The notes under the pieces are model-generated. The model saw nothing but the letters and a program-made list of their open reading frames with translations, was not told where the DNA came from and did no database searches. A DNA stretch of 64,000 bases from Poecilobothrus nobilitatus (Eukaryota > Arthropoda > Insecta > Diptera > Dolichopodidae): contig OX352773.1 of NCBI GenBank assembly GCA_947095535.1, forward strand, positions 89,624,670-89,688,669, in the 5' to 3' direction. Numbering within the stretch: position 1 is the first letter of the stretch; each line of letters starts with the position of its first letter. Made by a program: the position numbers and the translations under genes. Shown here in pieces: positions 23,101-34,763 of the stretch.

Positions 23101-25120
23101 TATCAAATTTTTTTTTTGAAATGCGCTAAAAATGTTAAAAGTGATAACACTCTTGAAAAAAAGTGGATTTCTATTACGAAAAATGCAATTACACCAAGTT
23201 TGAGACTATCAAAATTCTTATATTTTTTAACAAATGGTCAGATATAAAGATTTAAAATTTTTAATTGGTTACAGCTCCAAATATTTCGAGAATAACTATA
23301 ATGGAAACCTACGATGCATTAAATGAAGTTTTTTAAGAAGAGGTCATCAAAAAGAAACAATAAATCACACCACCAGCTCATGTACAACCATGTACGCAAA
23401 TTTTAAGCTATCTTTAATTTTCTTCATTTGCTTTTGCTTTTAAAATTATATTTTCATAAAACTACATTTTGGTTTAATAATTCAAGAATATAATATGCGA
23501 ATTAAAAACATCCTATACGAGTTCGGCCGGACATGTTTGTGTAGGCTTATTTATTATTAATTATGATTCCACACTATTGAACTTTAATTTTAAGTCAAAA
23601 TTATGTTACAACTTTCGATATATTCTGTCCAAAACTTTTCTCGTCAATTTAGGTAGCAGCAAACAGTTAATTTTAATTTTATCAATTCATTATAAATTTT
23701 AATTGTTTTAAATGTGATTATTAAAATGGGAAGAATCGAATAGTGAACTGTCAAAACTTTTTGTTTTTTACATATGTATGCATGTGAAAATAGAAAAATC
23801 AAAACGAATTTAAATGAAAAATTCAATAAAATTTTTTTATTAAAAAAAAAAAATGCCTTTTAAAGTTTTTCTTTTTGATTTGTGTCTTTGTATTGGATTA
23901 ATATTTTTAAACCTACATAGGTAAGTGTTAAAACTGTAAAAATTTTATCAAAAAAAAATATTAATTTTAATTTGAAAATAAAGGACCAATATTAATCGTA
24001 AGAAATTAAAAAAGGATCATAGGCATTTAAAGACGACCTTTAAACATTTCAGCAATTTTAGAAAGTATCGAAAAAGTGACTAACTAATTATATTATAAAA
24101 TGTAAGTATTTAATTAAAACATCTTTCTTCACTTCACTTGGAAAAATTGATTTGATGAAAATTGTTTATATAAACTTTAAAAAGCAATAAATAGTCAAAT
24201 AAACCATAATAAATAAAATTAGTTTTTTGCAGCTTTATTACACACACTTCTATCATAATATTTTTTATTTATCTGTGCTACTATTCAAAGGCCACTGCAG
24301 TATCATATTGTAATCTGTATGTCAACAACTTCAATTCCACTAATTTTAAAGCGTAATGGGAAATAGCCTATTTCTACTTATACATTTCAATGAAATAAAA
24401 ATGTAAAGATAAAAAAAATAGAGATACATACATATTTTATTTTAATGGCCAATTCAAAAGTTTCATAACATACGTAATATTTTGTCGATCAGATCTAACA
24501 TAAAGATTTCTTTTGAAAATACTCATACATCAATACTCACTCAAATAAAATACTCAACAACAATACATGAAATCAGTATTCAATAAAAAAAAAAAGAAAA
24601 ATTAAATAATTTTTTAAATCTTAAATTTGTAAATCTCATTTGTAAATTTTTTAAAATCTCAATTTTCAAAGTCTTTATATAGCCTACCTATAGGTAACAA
24701 AATACGTGATCTTTAGGAAATATAAATGAGCGTATAACTATTTTTTCCAATTGATTCACTCACCATAAAGAACAAAATAAGGATATACGCATTTATTTTC
24801 TTTAATTTCATTTCGAAAATATAACAAAAAAGAAATTTTCGAATAAAAAAGCTTTATCGAATTTTTTTAAATACTATAATTAAATTTTATTTTTACTTAA
24901 TTCTTGGAAAAAAAAAAAAAAAAAGTTTTTTTAAAGAGAAAAAAGCTCAAAAATACTTAAAATGATTCATACATTGTTTGTAAATTTTTATTTATAGTAA
25001 ATTCGCAATTCTTTAAGAATTGTTTATATTTTGATTTGTTAAAAGTAAAAAAATTTATTTTATTAAAAAAGAAATTTTTTTTCTTCTAGAAATAATAAAT
25101 TTATAAATTTTATAATCAAA
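23101..25120. other. Intergenic upstream of the costars gene
   Basis: AT-rich. It probably contains the promoter and non-coding first exon of the costars gene (an intron seems to end at ~25090), but neither could be placed. Confidence 0.4.
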
Positions 25121-25173
25121 ATGCAAAGAAATAATCCATTTGCTCCTAAATTTACTGATCCTAACTATGGCAA
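25121..25173 (+). CDS. Costars gene exon 1
   Basis: It runs from ATG to the first two bases of a Lys codon; the donor is AA/GTAAGA. An upstream TTCTTCTAG at ~25081-25090 probably ends a 5'-UTR intron. Confidence 0.88.
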
Positions 25174-25826
25174 GTAAGAATATAAAAAAAGAAAAATAAA
25201 TTCGTAATAATTAATATTGAATAACATTCTAAAATCGAATTAACCTCAAAGTTATTTTAAATATTTTTATTTATTTTTATTAGGCCTCTTGAAGGTAGTT
25301 TGACTGCTATGCGTGGTAAAAAAGCTAATTTTCATGTTAATAGAGAAATGTTACAACTATGTGAAATAATAGATCAAGAAGGTGTTCCGAATCAATACAA
25401 TCCCCAGCTTAAAGTTATTTGTTTTGGTGAACTATTTGATGTTTGTTGAATTTTAAAACAAAAAATAATTTAATTTAAAACAAAAATCAATAAAATCCTT
25501 TCAGATTTACAATTATATTTCTAATAAAGTAGTTGGAATTCTTTTAAGAGCTAGAAAACATGAACTTGTTTATTTTGAAGGGGAAATGTTATTTCAGGTT
25601 TTTAATTCAATATATGTATATATATATATTTTTTTCCATTTTAGTAATTTTTATTTTTTAGAGACGTGACGATGATGTACCGATATTTATGTTAAAACCT
25701 TTAGCTGAAATCCGACAAATGCAACATAATTTAGATAGGGCTGAAATAGCTGATAGAGAAGCAGCCGGACCAGCTTTACCAACGTCAGTTTTAATGGATA
25801 AAATGGCACATCAAAAACATTTTTAA
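25121..25826 (+). CDS. Costars-domain protein (ABRA-like), 4 exons, 155 aa
   Basis: Seen: exons 25121-25173, 25284-25440, 25505-25597 and 25662-25826 (53+157+93+165 nt) join to 155 codons plus stop. All introns are 64-110 nt and GT-AG. The N terminus is NPFAPKFTDPNYGKPLEGS. The costars core follows with REMLQLCEIID, FGELFDIYNYISNKVVGIL, RARKHELVYFEGEMLFQ and DDDVPIFMLKP (to ~120). A ~35-residue charged tail (LDRAEIADREAAGP) ends it. Known: costars domains occur in ABRA/STARS and ABRACL proteins, linked to actin dynamics and Rho/SRF signalling; the tail resembles insect ABRA-like proteins. A TTCTTCTAG just before the ATG suggests a 5'-UTR intron. The gene converges with CYP4. Confidence 0.93.
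25284..25440 (+). CDS. Costars gene exon 2
   Basis: Acceptor TTATTAG, donor GAT/GTTTGT. It encodes PLEGSLTAMRGKKANFHV through CFGELFD, the first costars helices. Confidence 0.9.
25505..25597 (+). CDS. Costars gene exon 3
   Basis: 31 codons, phase 0. Acceptor CTTTCAG, donor CAG/GTTTTT. It encodes the diagnostic SNKVVGILLRARKHELVYFE. Confidence 0.92.
25662..25826 (+). CDS. Costars gene exon 4
   Basis: Acceptor TTTTTTAG. It encodes RDDDVPIFMLKP and the charged C-terminal tail ending MAHQKHF, with stop TAA. Confidence 0.9.
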   Translation, partial: RRDDDVPIFMLKPLAEIRQMQHNLDRAEIADREAAGPALPTSVLMDKMAHQKHF

Positions 25827-26036
25827 ATTAAGGTTTATTTACAATTACAAAACACCATTAATAACAAACAAAAACAAAATAATTTCGTTTAATTTAGAAT
25901 TTTCAAAAACATTAGTTATATTTTATCTTAACTCATAAAAAAAAACAAATAAAAACTAAAATTAGCTTAAGTTAATTAATTTTTTTAATATTAATTTAAT
26001 GTACATTAACAGTTAATTTAAAAATAAAATATCATT

Positions 26037-26377
26037 TTAAATACGTTCTTTTAATTTAAACATAAGTGGATCTCTACATTTTAAAATAAGTTCTGCAATT
26101 AATACAGGTTTAGCATCACCAATATATTTAATTTCAAAATTTCGTAAAACATTTGCAACAATACTTTTAATTTCTAACATTGCAAATTTTTGTCCAATAC
26201 AATTTCTAGGACCAGCTGAAAATGGTATATAAGCATATGGATTCATTTTTTCTGCACTTGTTATAACATTAAAACGTTCAGGAATAAAACGTTCTGCATC
26301 CGGAAATAATTCTTCCAAATAACCTAATTGTAATGGTGCTATTCCAATATTTGTTCCAGCAGGAATTACTTTACCAT
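26037..26377 (-). CDS. CYP4 exon 4, heme-binding loop and C terminus
   Basis: The acceptor TTTTAAG joins to an Asn codon. It encodes PAGTNI, FPDAERFIPERF, the cysteine heme loop and a C terminus ending KLKERI. The stop lies 211 nt from the costars gene stop, so the two genes converge. Confidence 0.95.
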
Positions 26378-29300
26378 CTTAAAAAATAAAAAAAAATATA
26401 TATTTAATATTTAATTTTAATATTAATTCAAAATAATTCAAATCTTACTAATAACACTTTCTTTATTAATTTTGCGTCCAATTATTGGTACTGAAGGAAA
26501 CATTCGTAATGTTTCTTTAATACACAATTCAATATATGATAAACGATTTAAATCATTCATTGTAAATTTTTTATTTTTTTTATTACCAAAAATTTCAATA
26601 ATTTCATTAAAACATTTTTTTTGAGCTTCAGGATATGTTGCTATATTATAAAAAAAGAATAAAATAGCTGATGATGTTGTATCATGTCCTTCAAACATAA
26701 ATGTATCAACTTCTTCTCTTATATCTAAATTAGTTAATGGTTTTCCATCAATTTCAGATTTTAAAAGTATATCCAAAAATGCTAATTTTCTTTTAACACC
26801 TAAATCATTTTGATTATCATCACATATTATATTTGTTTCATCATTAGATTTCATTAATTCATTACGTCTTGAAATTATAACTTTTTCAGAAAAATCATGC
26901 ATAATTTTTAAAGCATTTTTTTCTTCTTTAGCCAAATTACTAAATTTAAATAAAATATCTGGACGATATTGTAAATCAAACATTCTTTTATGTAATACTT
27001 TGGACATACTAAAAATGTTTAAAAAAAAAAAAAAATTTTAATTTAAAAATTATTTGAATAAACTGTGAATTCTAATAATTTATACTCATATTTAACATTT
27101 CATATTTAATAAAACGTAAGCTCAATAGGTAATAAATAGTATTCAACAATACATAACATACACTAAATATAAACATTTGAAATAATACTATTGTAATAGT
27201 ATTTAGCAAGACTAACAATTAAAGAAAATATTAAAATTAATTTACATATTAAAAATTTTTTTTTTTTTTTTTTTTTTATTCTTTATTTAGATCTTATAAA
27301 TATAACTTACAAAAAAAAAATTTAAAAATATCAGTTTACTTCTTTGTTTAATAATTAATTTTAAGATGGTCTGATTTCTTATTATATTAATTTTAGGTTT
27401 TATATTTTAATATTACAATAAATCTTTAAATGTTCCATGGTAATTTACATTCATTTATTTATTTTTTATTATTTATTATTTTATTTTATTTTTGGTAAAA
27501 ATTTCATTTAAAAATCCAAATTTATTTCTATTGAGTTTTAAAATAAAAGCTTAACTTATCTTAACCTATCTTAACATATTTTAACCTATCTTAACCTATA
27601 AATCTAATCTAATTTACCCTATGCTATCCTACTTATCCTAAATAATTAAAAATAATTTTAATCTTCTATGTAGGTGTTTTCTAACCACCAATAATTTCTA
27701 CTAATGTTTTTGTCCCTTTCAGGTATATGTCTATCAAATTTCAACATCGAATAATCTACGTTTCGCGGAATATAGTCAATGATCTTGCACGTGGCCCGCC
27801 TATTATAATGAAATAATAAGGGAACATGGTTTTGATCTTGAATGTAACAATTTGAAACTAGGTATATAAAAAATTCCGGTGCAATGAATCCTGTATTCAT
27901 GTGGTACTCATAATTGTGGTAATAAATATTTGACACTAGATTATTTTCCGTTACTTGTAGAGTTCTATTAAAATGGTTACGTATTAATTTAATAGCAAAG
28001 TTATCGAATCTTATTATGTTTGCATCTTTATCTTTTATCTTGCATTTACATATTAAAAGTACATGGAAAATTAATAAAAAAAAAATTTTTTTAATATATT
28101 GCATAAATTTAGGATGACAAAAATTTTCAAAACTAGGATGTTTAATTTATTAATAAGTGATAGCAAGTGAAGTGATAGATAACTGATAACTCAATAATAA
28201 AAAATAAATTTATACTTTATAAATTAAAATTTTTTAGTATAAAATTTTGATTATTTTGAAAAGTAGACGACTAAATACAATCTTATCATTTTTATTTTCA
28301 AGGTATACCGATTTTAAAATTTACAATAAATCGGAATACTTACGTTCTAGAGGCCTTAACATATTTTGAATCTGAATTTGTTTGAGCATTTACACTTACA
28401 CCCATTGCCGTCTCTAAAAGAATATAAATAAATAGTTTTTATTATATTTAAAGATTACTTTTTTTTTTTTGTTTTTATTAAGAATAAAAATGTATTTTAA
28501 GAATATTTTAAAAATTTATTATATACAAATAGAACTAACTCTATTTTCAATAACTATATTTCAAATATTACAATTAATACATACATAATATATAATTTAT
28601 AAATAAATTTAGTAAGTCAATAGTTTTTTAGTAAGTTTTTCATAATAATCAAAAGTTTTTTTTTTTATTAGAGGTTGTATGTTTTACAATTTTTTAATTT
28701 TTTTACGCTTAAAAAGATAACAACACTTTTGAAGGACTTTTTTTGTTTAAAGGAAAAAAAAACCCAAACACATAAGCAATTATATTATTTTGGTTTTATT
28801 TTAAAGAAAAGAATGTACAGAACTGTTGTAGAAAATAACCAAAAGTAAATTTATAAAGCTTTACTAAATGCCTCTTAAAATTGTTATAGGTATATTTAAA
28901 AATTTTAAGATATACACAAAGAAGAAATAAAAAGGCAAATAATTAAAGATATTTTAAAACACGGAATAACCAGAGAATCAAACTTTGTATAATTATAAAA
29001 CTCAATTAATCCAAAACATCTTTTATTATATACACTTGCATATATATACATATGTGACAAATTTCATTGTATTTCACTAGTAACAGCAAAATTATGAAAA
29101 TTAGTTAATTATTATAATTAATGGCAAGAAAAGCATTATATTTTTTTTTTTCAAATTTGCCATATAAATATTGATTTAATGAACGTTTAGACAAATTAGC
29201 CAAAAGACTCCATAGTATAAAAAATATTGATAACAAAGTTAAATTTTTTTATCATGATTTTAAAATCTCTAATTGGCAAAATAATAAAATAAAAATAGAA

Positions 29301-31732
29301 TGAAAAATTGATTCATATCCTAATTATAAAAAAAAATTAAGATCTATAAAGAATGATAGTAAATATTCTAAAGTAATTGATGAATAAAATCGAAAGTACT
29401 CTTATTGTTATTACTAGAACTCACATTAACCCCATACACGGTTTCCTGAAATAAAGCGATTATTTTATTGTAAAGTCAATTTGACTTGATTTCATTGTTC
29501 AAAACGAAAAAGTAAATTTCTTAATTTTGGTCTTATTTCAATTTCCTCATTTTTTTATGTAATGTGCAAACAATTGAATTGTTATTTTTCAGAAATTGTG
29601 TGAAAAATAAATTTGTTATAGAAGTAAAAATTTGCTAGTTATATAAGTTAATAATCAACACGCATTTTTCTACAAAATTTTAATAAAAATTAAAGAAATG
29701 TTTTTTTTTTTAACTATAGCAATAAATTAAATTAATATTCATATTAAATTTATATTAAAAAAAATTTGATTACTAAATTCTCAATTATAAATTTTATACT
29801 CCAAATCGTAGTATTATTTTGTTAAATAAATAACGTAAAGAATAAATTTTGCCTAACTAAACAACTTTTGACTTTTAAATAAATTTTTGTAAACAATATT
29901 TTCTAGAATATTTATTTATATATGTATGTATGTATATAGGAGATTTTAAATAGGAAGGATTTTATAGTTGATAACAACTTTAAACTTAAAAAAATTAGAA
30001 TTAAAATTTATCAAAGTATACATCTGTTCAAATATATGTTTCTGACGACTTTATTTCATATTTTAATGTTGACTTTATTTGGTTTGTAAAAAATTATTTC
30101 GTTTTTAAAAACGTGCATTTTGGCTTTATTTTAGGGAACCACCATACACATATTGCCAGTAGTTATTCAATAAAAAATTTGGCTTGTAATCAAACATATA
30201 CATATATATATATATATTTTTTTTTTTTAGTGCATTTCTCTGCCACATAAATATAAACAGAAAATTCTACACAGCCTTTCCTTTTCAGGTGTGCCTGTAA
30301 ATGTCTTAAGGGTGAATAACTCTTACGACGTGTCTAGGATTCGTACCCACACTCCCTCGGTGTTTTATAGCGTATTTTTAAGCTCTTACCCACTACGCCA
30401 TCAAGGCCCCTCAAACATATATTTAACTATTATACCTATCTTTAACGATTGTGGACAAATTCTATTAGGTAAGACGAAAAAATAAAGTTAATCTCGAAAT
30501 TTCAAAATCAAACGATAAAAAGGATCTGAAAAATATATTAACATTTTTGAAGGACATTAATTTTTATAATTAAATTTATATTTGTTTTGATTTAGAAAAT
30601 TTTTTTGTTTTAAAATGTTCTGGTCTTTAGATTAAAAAAATGTTAAATGTAAATTGTAAATTTAATTTAAGTTAAAAAAAAAAGTAAGACAGATCAGAGG
30701 GTCTGATAAAATAAATAATATATAAATTTCTTTTAGTACAAACATTTATTTCTTTTTTGGGTTACTATTAATTTTTCCCATTTTTTTTTATCAAATTTGC
30801 CATTTATATCATTTAAAAGATATTTTTCAAAATAAATTATAATTTTAAATACATTCTTTTAATTCAAAAATAAATCGAACTCGATATTTTAAAATAAGTT
30901 TAGCGATTAATACGAGGTACTGTAGTATTATCAGAATGTATACTATTATGTACATATATTGTTGCAAAAATTTCGCAACACATTAATTTGCAACAACATT
31001 TTAATTTTATTATAATAAAAACAAATCGATAAGATAACGATAAAATTATTATAAACACTTTTTAAAAATTTAAAAATTAAAACTATACCAGAGAACGTTA
31101 ATAAAATTAAAAAAAAAAAAAAAAAAAAACAATAAATAAATAAAACATAATATTTTTAAATAATTTATATACATACCACATATAACATCTAATGCTGCCA
31201 AATTAATATATTTATATAAATCAATTTCTTTTTCAATATTATTATTATATTTTAATTGTTCAATTAATATATTTCCTTGTTCTTCAAATATATCAATAAA
31301 TTGATCTAAAATTTTAAAATGAAATGCTGGTGTTATAATTTTTCGCCGTTGAAACCATTTTTTTCCTTTACTAATTAATAAACCTTCACCCATCCATGCT
31401 GCCAAAAAATGATATTCACCAGCTTTATCATTATGTATAGTACGTCCTAAAATTTCTTCAATATCTTTTGGATTAGACATAATTATATTTAATTCTGGAC
31501 CAATCCATATTTTCATTAAACCATTTAAACTGAATTTTTTAAATAATTCAAATATAACATTAATAATTTCTTCTGGTGGTATACCAATTAATGATAAACC
31601 ATTACCAAATAATGGTATTGTTGGTGGTCCTGGTAATTTTTTTGATAATTGTAATATACGTGCATATTTAATATAAAAATATGTAAAAATAAATGTTAAA
31701 AGAACAATTAATATAAATGTATAAACCATCAT
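26037..31732 (-). CDS. Cytochrome P450, CYP4 family, complete, 4 exons, 508 aa
   Basis: Seen: exons 31732-31177, 28413-28344, 27008-26449 and 26377-26037 (556+70+560+341 nt) join in phase to 508 codons plus stop, the normal CYP4 length. In order: an N-terminal hydrophobic anchor (~1-22), the proline hinge KKLPGPP (~31-37), a C-helix with W126 and RR129-130, the CYP4 ETAMG segment, the I-helix signature EVDTFMFEGHDTTS (~308-321), the KETLR ExxR motif (~373-377), and heme-binding PFSAGPRNCIG with Cys455 as thiolate ligand. Known: CYP4 enzymes are ER-bound monooxygenases acting on fatty acids, hydrocarbons, hormones or xenobiotics; the substrate cannot be told here. Odd: intron 1 carries a decayed second copy of the terminal exon, and intron 2 carries a nested gene. 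The subfamily is not assigned. Confidence 0.95.
26449..27008 (-). CDS. CYP4 exon 3, I-helix and ExxR
   Basis: 560 nt, entering in phase 2 with a single T that completes a Thr codon. It contains MSKVLHKRMF, the I-helix oxygen-binding signature and KETLR. The donor is A/GTAAGA after ESVI. Confidence 0.94.
27552..27600. repeat. Degenerate TATCTTAACC tandem repeat
   Basis: About five imperfect copies of an ~11-bp TATCTTAACCT unit, 3' of the nested gene in CYP4 intron 2. Confidence 0.6.
27658..28104 (-). CDS. Nested single-exon gene, predicted secreted protein of unknown family, 148 aa
   Basis: Seen: an uninterrupted ATG-to-TAA frame with good codon variety in a region where chance ORFs are short and Phe/Lys-rich. 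Residues 1-~21 form a hydrophobic signal peptide after a KK pair. The mature part has two cysteines (86 and 106, one possible disulfide), two N-glycosylation sequons (NRT ~46, NIS ~133) and an aromatic end (YWWLENTY). No membrane segment follows. It lies wholly inside CYP4 intron 2 on the same strand. A TATA-like box and an Inr-like TCAGTT sit 80-110 nt upstream, and the annotated ATG is the first one after them. I do not recognise the family. Short secreted fly proteins such as DUF1091 members are a weak guess only. Confidence 0.6.
   Translation of the reverse strand: MQYIKKIFFLLIFHVLLICKCKIKDKDANIIRFDNFAIKLIRNHFNRTLQVTENNLVSNIYYHNYEYHMNTGFIAPEFFIYLVSNCYIQDQNHVPLLFHYNRRATCKIIDYIPRNVDYSMLKFDRHIPERDKNISRNYWWLENTYIED
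28184..28214 (-). promoter_or_regulatory. Candidate core promoter of the nested gene
   Basis: On the minus strand TATAAAT (28214-28208) is followed by TCAGTT with its A at 28184. This gives a TATA at -30 relative to an insect-type initiator, then an 80-nt leader whose first ATG is the nested gene's start. In AT-rich DNA TATA alone is weak; the correct spacing to an Inr is the argument. Confidence 0.4.
28344..28413 (-). CDS. CYP4 exon 2 (70 nt)
   Basis: A small exon not visible as a long ORF. The acceptor is TTTTAG and the donor AC/GTAAGT. It encodes the conserved ETAMG stretch, then VNAQTNSDSKYVKA. It supplies exactly the residues missing between exons 1 and 3 and keeps the phase. Confidence 0.9.
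28414..29164. other. Part of CYP4 intron 1, AT-rich
   Basis: No feature besides homopolymers. Confidence 0.5.
29165..29453 (+). mobile_element. Non-LTR retrotransposon fragment, RNase H end and linker
   Basis: Broken plus-strand frames give NERLDKLAKRLHSI (RNase H GNExADxLAK-like), HDFKISNWQNN, KKKLRSIKND and a THINPIHGFLK segment. These appear in the order found in many LINE ORF2 proteins (GNE-AD-LAK, WQ, KLRSIK, RIGHTRLTHGF). Several stops. It lies in CYP4 intron 1, antisense to the gene. Confidence 0.6.
30201..30410 (-). mobile_element. tRNA-derived SINE, ~210 bp, with 11-bp target duplication
   Basis: The minus strand starts GGGGCCTTGATGGCGTAGTG. An A box (TGGCGTAGTGGG, 30400-30389) and a near-consensus B box (GGTACGAATCC, 30347-30337) mark a pol III promoter. 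A tRNA-unrelated body and an A-rich/(AT) 3' tail follow. TCAAACATATA flanks both ends (30190-30200 and 30411-30421). It sits in CYP4 intron 1, in the same orientation as the gene. Confidence 0.85.
30844..31020 (-). pseudogene. Decayed copy of the CYP4 terminal exon inside CYP4 intron 1
   Basis: Minus-strand translation gives LVLIAKLILKYR and FELKECI then a stop, aligned to PVLIAELILKCR and FKLKERI at the end of the functional exon 4. Further upstream NVLRNF is shared. Nucleotide similarity runs in the same order across ~170 nt but contains stops and indels, and no heme loop survives. It is a genuine relic of a second CYP4 3' end lying between exons 1 and 2 of the intact gene. Confidence 0.8.
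31177..31732 (-). CDS. CYP4 exon 1
   Basis: 185 codons plus one base, from ATG (tandem Met codons) to DVIC. The donor G/GTATGT leaves phase 1, which is completed by exon 2 to give the CYP4-typical Cys-Glu-Thr-Ala-Met. It holds the membrane anchor, the Pro-rich hinge and the C-helix. Confidence 0.92.
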
Positions 31733-31774
31733 TTTAAGCTTATAAACTATAGTTGTTAATATAAAATACTTTTA

Positions 31775-31783
31775 CAAACTGAA
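31775..31783 (-). promoter_or_regulatory. Candidate initiator of the CYP4 gene
   Basis: The minus strand reads TTCAGTTTG with a putative +1 A at 31780, giving a 47-nt leader before the first ATG. No clear TATA lies at -30. Tentative. Confidence 0.25.
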
Positions 31784-34763
31784 TTTAAATTTTTTATTGA
31801 AAAAGTTCTTAAAAAATTTAAAACAAAAAAAAAAAATAATAATTATTATTATTGTTTTTATTAATTTATTATTTTTATTATTATTATTATTATTATTATT
31901 TTCAAATAAATTTGTTATATTAAAATTATCAAAGATAAAATAAAGAAAACAAAAACAATACATGGACAATTTTAAATTTAATGATGTCAAAAATTAAAAA
32001 AAATTTAAAAAAAAAATATGTTCTGTCTGTTATAAAAATTTTTTTTTTTTATTATGTTTATTATATTATCAATATTTGGGTAATATAAAAGCAGTTTTAA
32101 GTCGTAACATAGTCCAGTGATTGTAAAAAAAAAATAAAAAAAAACGTGTATCTATGATAACGAAAATAAAATTTTTTTTTTTTTTGTTATATTGCAGTGA
32201 TCAAGGTTAAAAATAAATTGATAAGAATTTAATTTTGTTATTAAAATAAAATTTCCGTAAATATTAAAATTTAAAATTAGACGAAATTTAATTACTCATG
32301 TAATTACAATTAGAATAAAAAAGGACAACAAAAATGTTTACACTGGTTGGTTTGTTCTAATTTTCATATAAAAATGATATACAGACTTTCATTTCTCTGT
32401 TCTTGAGATACTCGTTCTTGAGTATTATCAGTTCCTACAACTTTCTTGATATCAGTATCAGTTCTTCGAGTATTGAAATGGTATAATTTTTTTTGCATAT
32501 CAGTTATATTGAAAATAATCTCTAGTGATTATTGTTTACTATTTTTTCAATTAACTAACATTTCTCCGGCAGATCACCAAACCAAATACGTATACTTTAT
32601 AAGAACATATTCTAGCTTTTTATTTGCGAAACATCTAAAAATCTTGATACAAAAATTTTCTGAACTGTTAAAAATAATATCCTTTGGAAAACAATTTAAT
32701 CTATAATATGGTAATATTCAATTATTATATATGTATCTGGAAATTTTTAAATCCTTACCATTTTATATTATCTGCTCCCATATACGTGAAAATTATCCTT
32801 TCAATAAAATTTTTGTATTTTTTTGTCAGTTATTTTCAATGTTTTTAACTTCTATTCTAATATTTAAGACAAAAATAAAATCATAAGCAAAGTATTCTTT
32901 CCCTTATATACATATTTGTTTGCTTCTTGAACCTCTCTTTTTTTTTTTTTGTCTGCACTTTTTCAGTCTATGATCATTACAAAATGTTATAACAGAAATT
33001 AAAATATTAAATTACATATTATTCATTAGGTCTTTTAGTGTTGTTAATACAACCCCCTTCATACTTTTTTGTTTTTTTCCTTATTTCATTGACAAGTGGA
33101 TTTACCACTGACCATTGACAAGTGGATTTTAGTGGATTTAAATTTTCACAAAAAAATTTTTCTATTACAAAAAAATTTATTCTTACAAAAGCTTTTTAAA
33201 ATATTTTAAATGACGACAATTTGAAGAGTTTTTTAATGAAGAGATTTTTTTTTGAACTAAAAATAAATAACTAATGTTAAAATAACACAATTTTAAGAAA
33301 AAATTATAATTTATAAAAATAATATTAATATTAATCATATCTTAAAACAAAAAAGATCAATGTTAGAATTAATTGTTACTTAAGTTATTGTTTTGTACAC
33401 ACTTATGTATAAATAAAAGTTCATCAAAATGAACAGTTAAAAAAAAAAACTTTTTTTTTAGTTTACTTTGATTGTTTAAAGAATTTCTGAAGAATTTATC
33501 TAAGGGTTCAAAAAAATTTATTAATCAGGTAACTCTTTTATGAAGTTATTAATAAAACTTTTTACACTTGAACAGTTTTACGCTATTAATAGATCCTGAA
33601 AAAAGGAAGATTCATTAGAGAGATAACCATGTTTTTCATTTCAAACTGCAATAGATTTTTGAAGCTAGCTTGTTATGAATTTAATTTTTCGTGAGACACT
33701 GATTTTACTAGTAATTTGATTTATAGATTCTTATTCTCTTTTCTTTTCTTTTAAAAGAGGATAAGAATCTACAAGGAAATTTCTGAGGAAATTTAAAGGA
33801 AATTTGTAAATAAGTATAGTCTGAGATAAGCAACGATTAAGGATATCAACGTAACACATCCACTTAACAAGAAAAGTATGAAGTTGACTCAACAACTTTC
33901 AAAAGATAAAAATGATGGAAAACTCTTAGTAAGTAAAATTGTGTTAATTAATAATCAGTAATAGTTATTTATTTTTACATTTAACCATTAAACTTTTTTT
34001 TTATATTAAATTTTTTATTTATTCTTTTACAAACTTTTAAAATTAGCTTAGCTTAGAAAAAACAATAACGAAGAAACTGCTTGCATGACATGTTTTTATT
34101 AACATTTAAATTAAGCGATAATTTTTATGATTAATTTATTTTTTATACTAAGAATTGAAAAACAAAAACGTTTTTATTGTATATTATTATAATTATAATT
34201 GTGATAAATTTAAAAAAAAAAATCATAATATCATCTTTTTATGATAAAAAAAAAAACAACCTAATCTAACCTACTTAATCTAATTAAAATAATATGTATG
34301 TATATATAGATAGATACTTAATTCTTGCATAATTTAGATTGAAACTTATGTACTTCATTTGCTTCAGATATGTTAGAACAAACATAAAATAATAATATTC
34401 AATGCCAAATAATTAAGTATGGAAAAGTATGTAAAGTACTAAAACCAAATGAAGAATACCAGACATATGTTCTTGTACATCTTCTAATCCTAACAAATGC
34501 AAACAAACTAACAGCTATATCCTTATTTAAATCTGTAGATATTCCTCTTCATAGTTGCGTCAATAAAAGTTACAATGTTGTTTCTTTTTATTACAAAGAA
34601 GATTTAACCACAAACGATATTAACGATTTCCAATATGGACAATAATTCATTCTGATATAATATATGATAAAATAAATTCTTGCATGTTACAAATATAGCA
34701 GAGTTAGTACTTAAAATGCATATGATAAATATCACTGAAAAAGAAAAATATTTTACTTTTGAG
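31784..34763. other. AT-rich intergenic upstream of CYP4
   Basis: Mainly homopolymers and ATT microsatellite (31866-31900). A TATAAAA (32084-32090) 32 nt before CCAGTG on the plus strand resembles a core promoter but no plus-strand gene follows. A 19-bp hairpin lies at 33724-33771. Confidence 0.4.
33724..33771. repeat. Imperfect 19-bp inverted repeat
   Basis: TAGATTCTTATTCTCTTTT (33724-33742) pairs with 33753-33771 with one mismatch across a T-rich loop. Confidence 0.8.

Noticed and set aside
32446..32706. 86-codon plus-strand frame after a TATA/Inr-like pair at ~32084-32116
   Set aside because: No protein similarity, several alternative frames, and the promoter match is expected by chance in this composition.
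34258..34284. CTAATCTAACCTA and similar TAACCTAACC words as telomeric repeats
   Set aside because: Only two or three degenerate units in scattered places, expected in AT-rich DNA.
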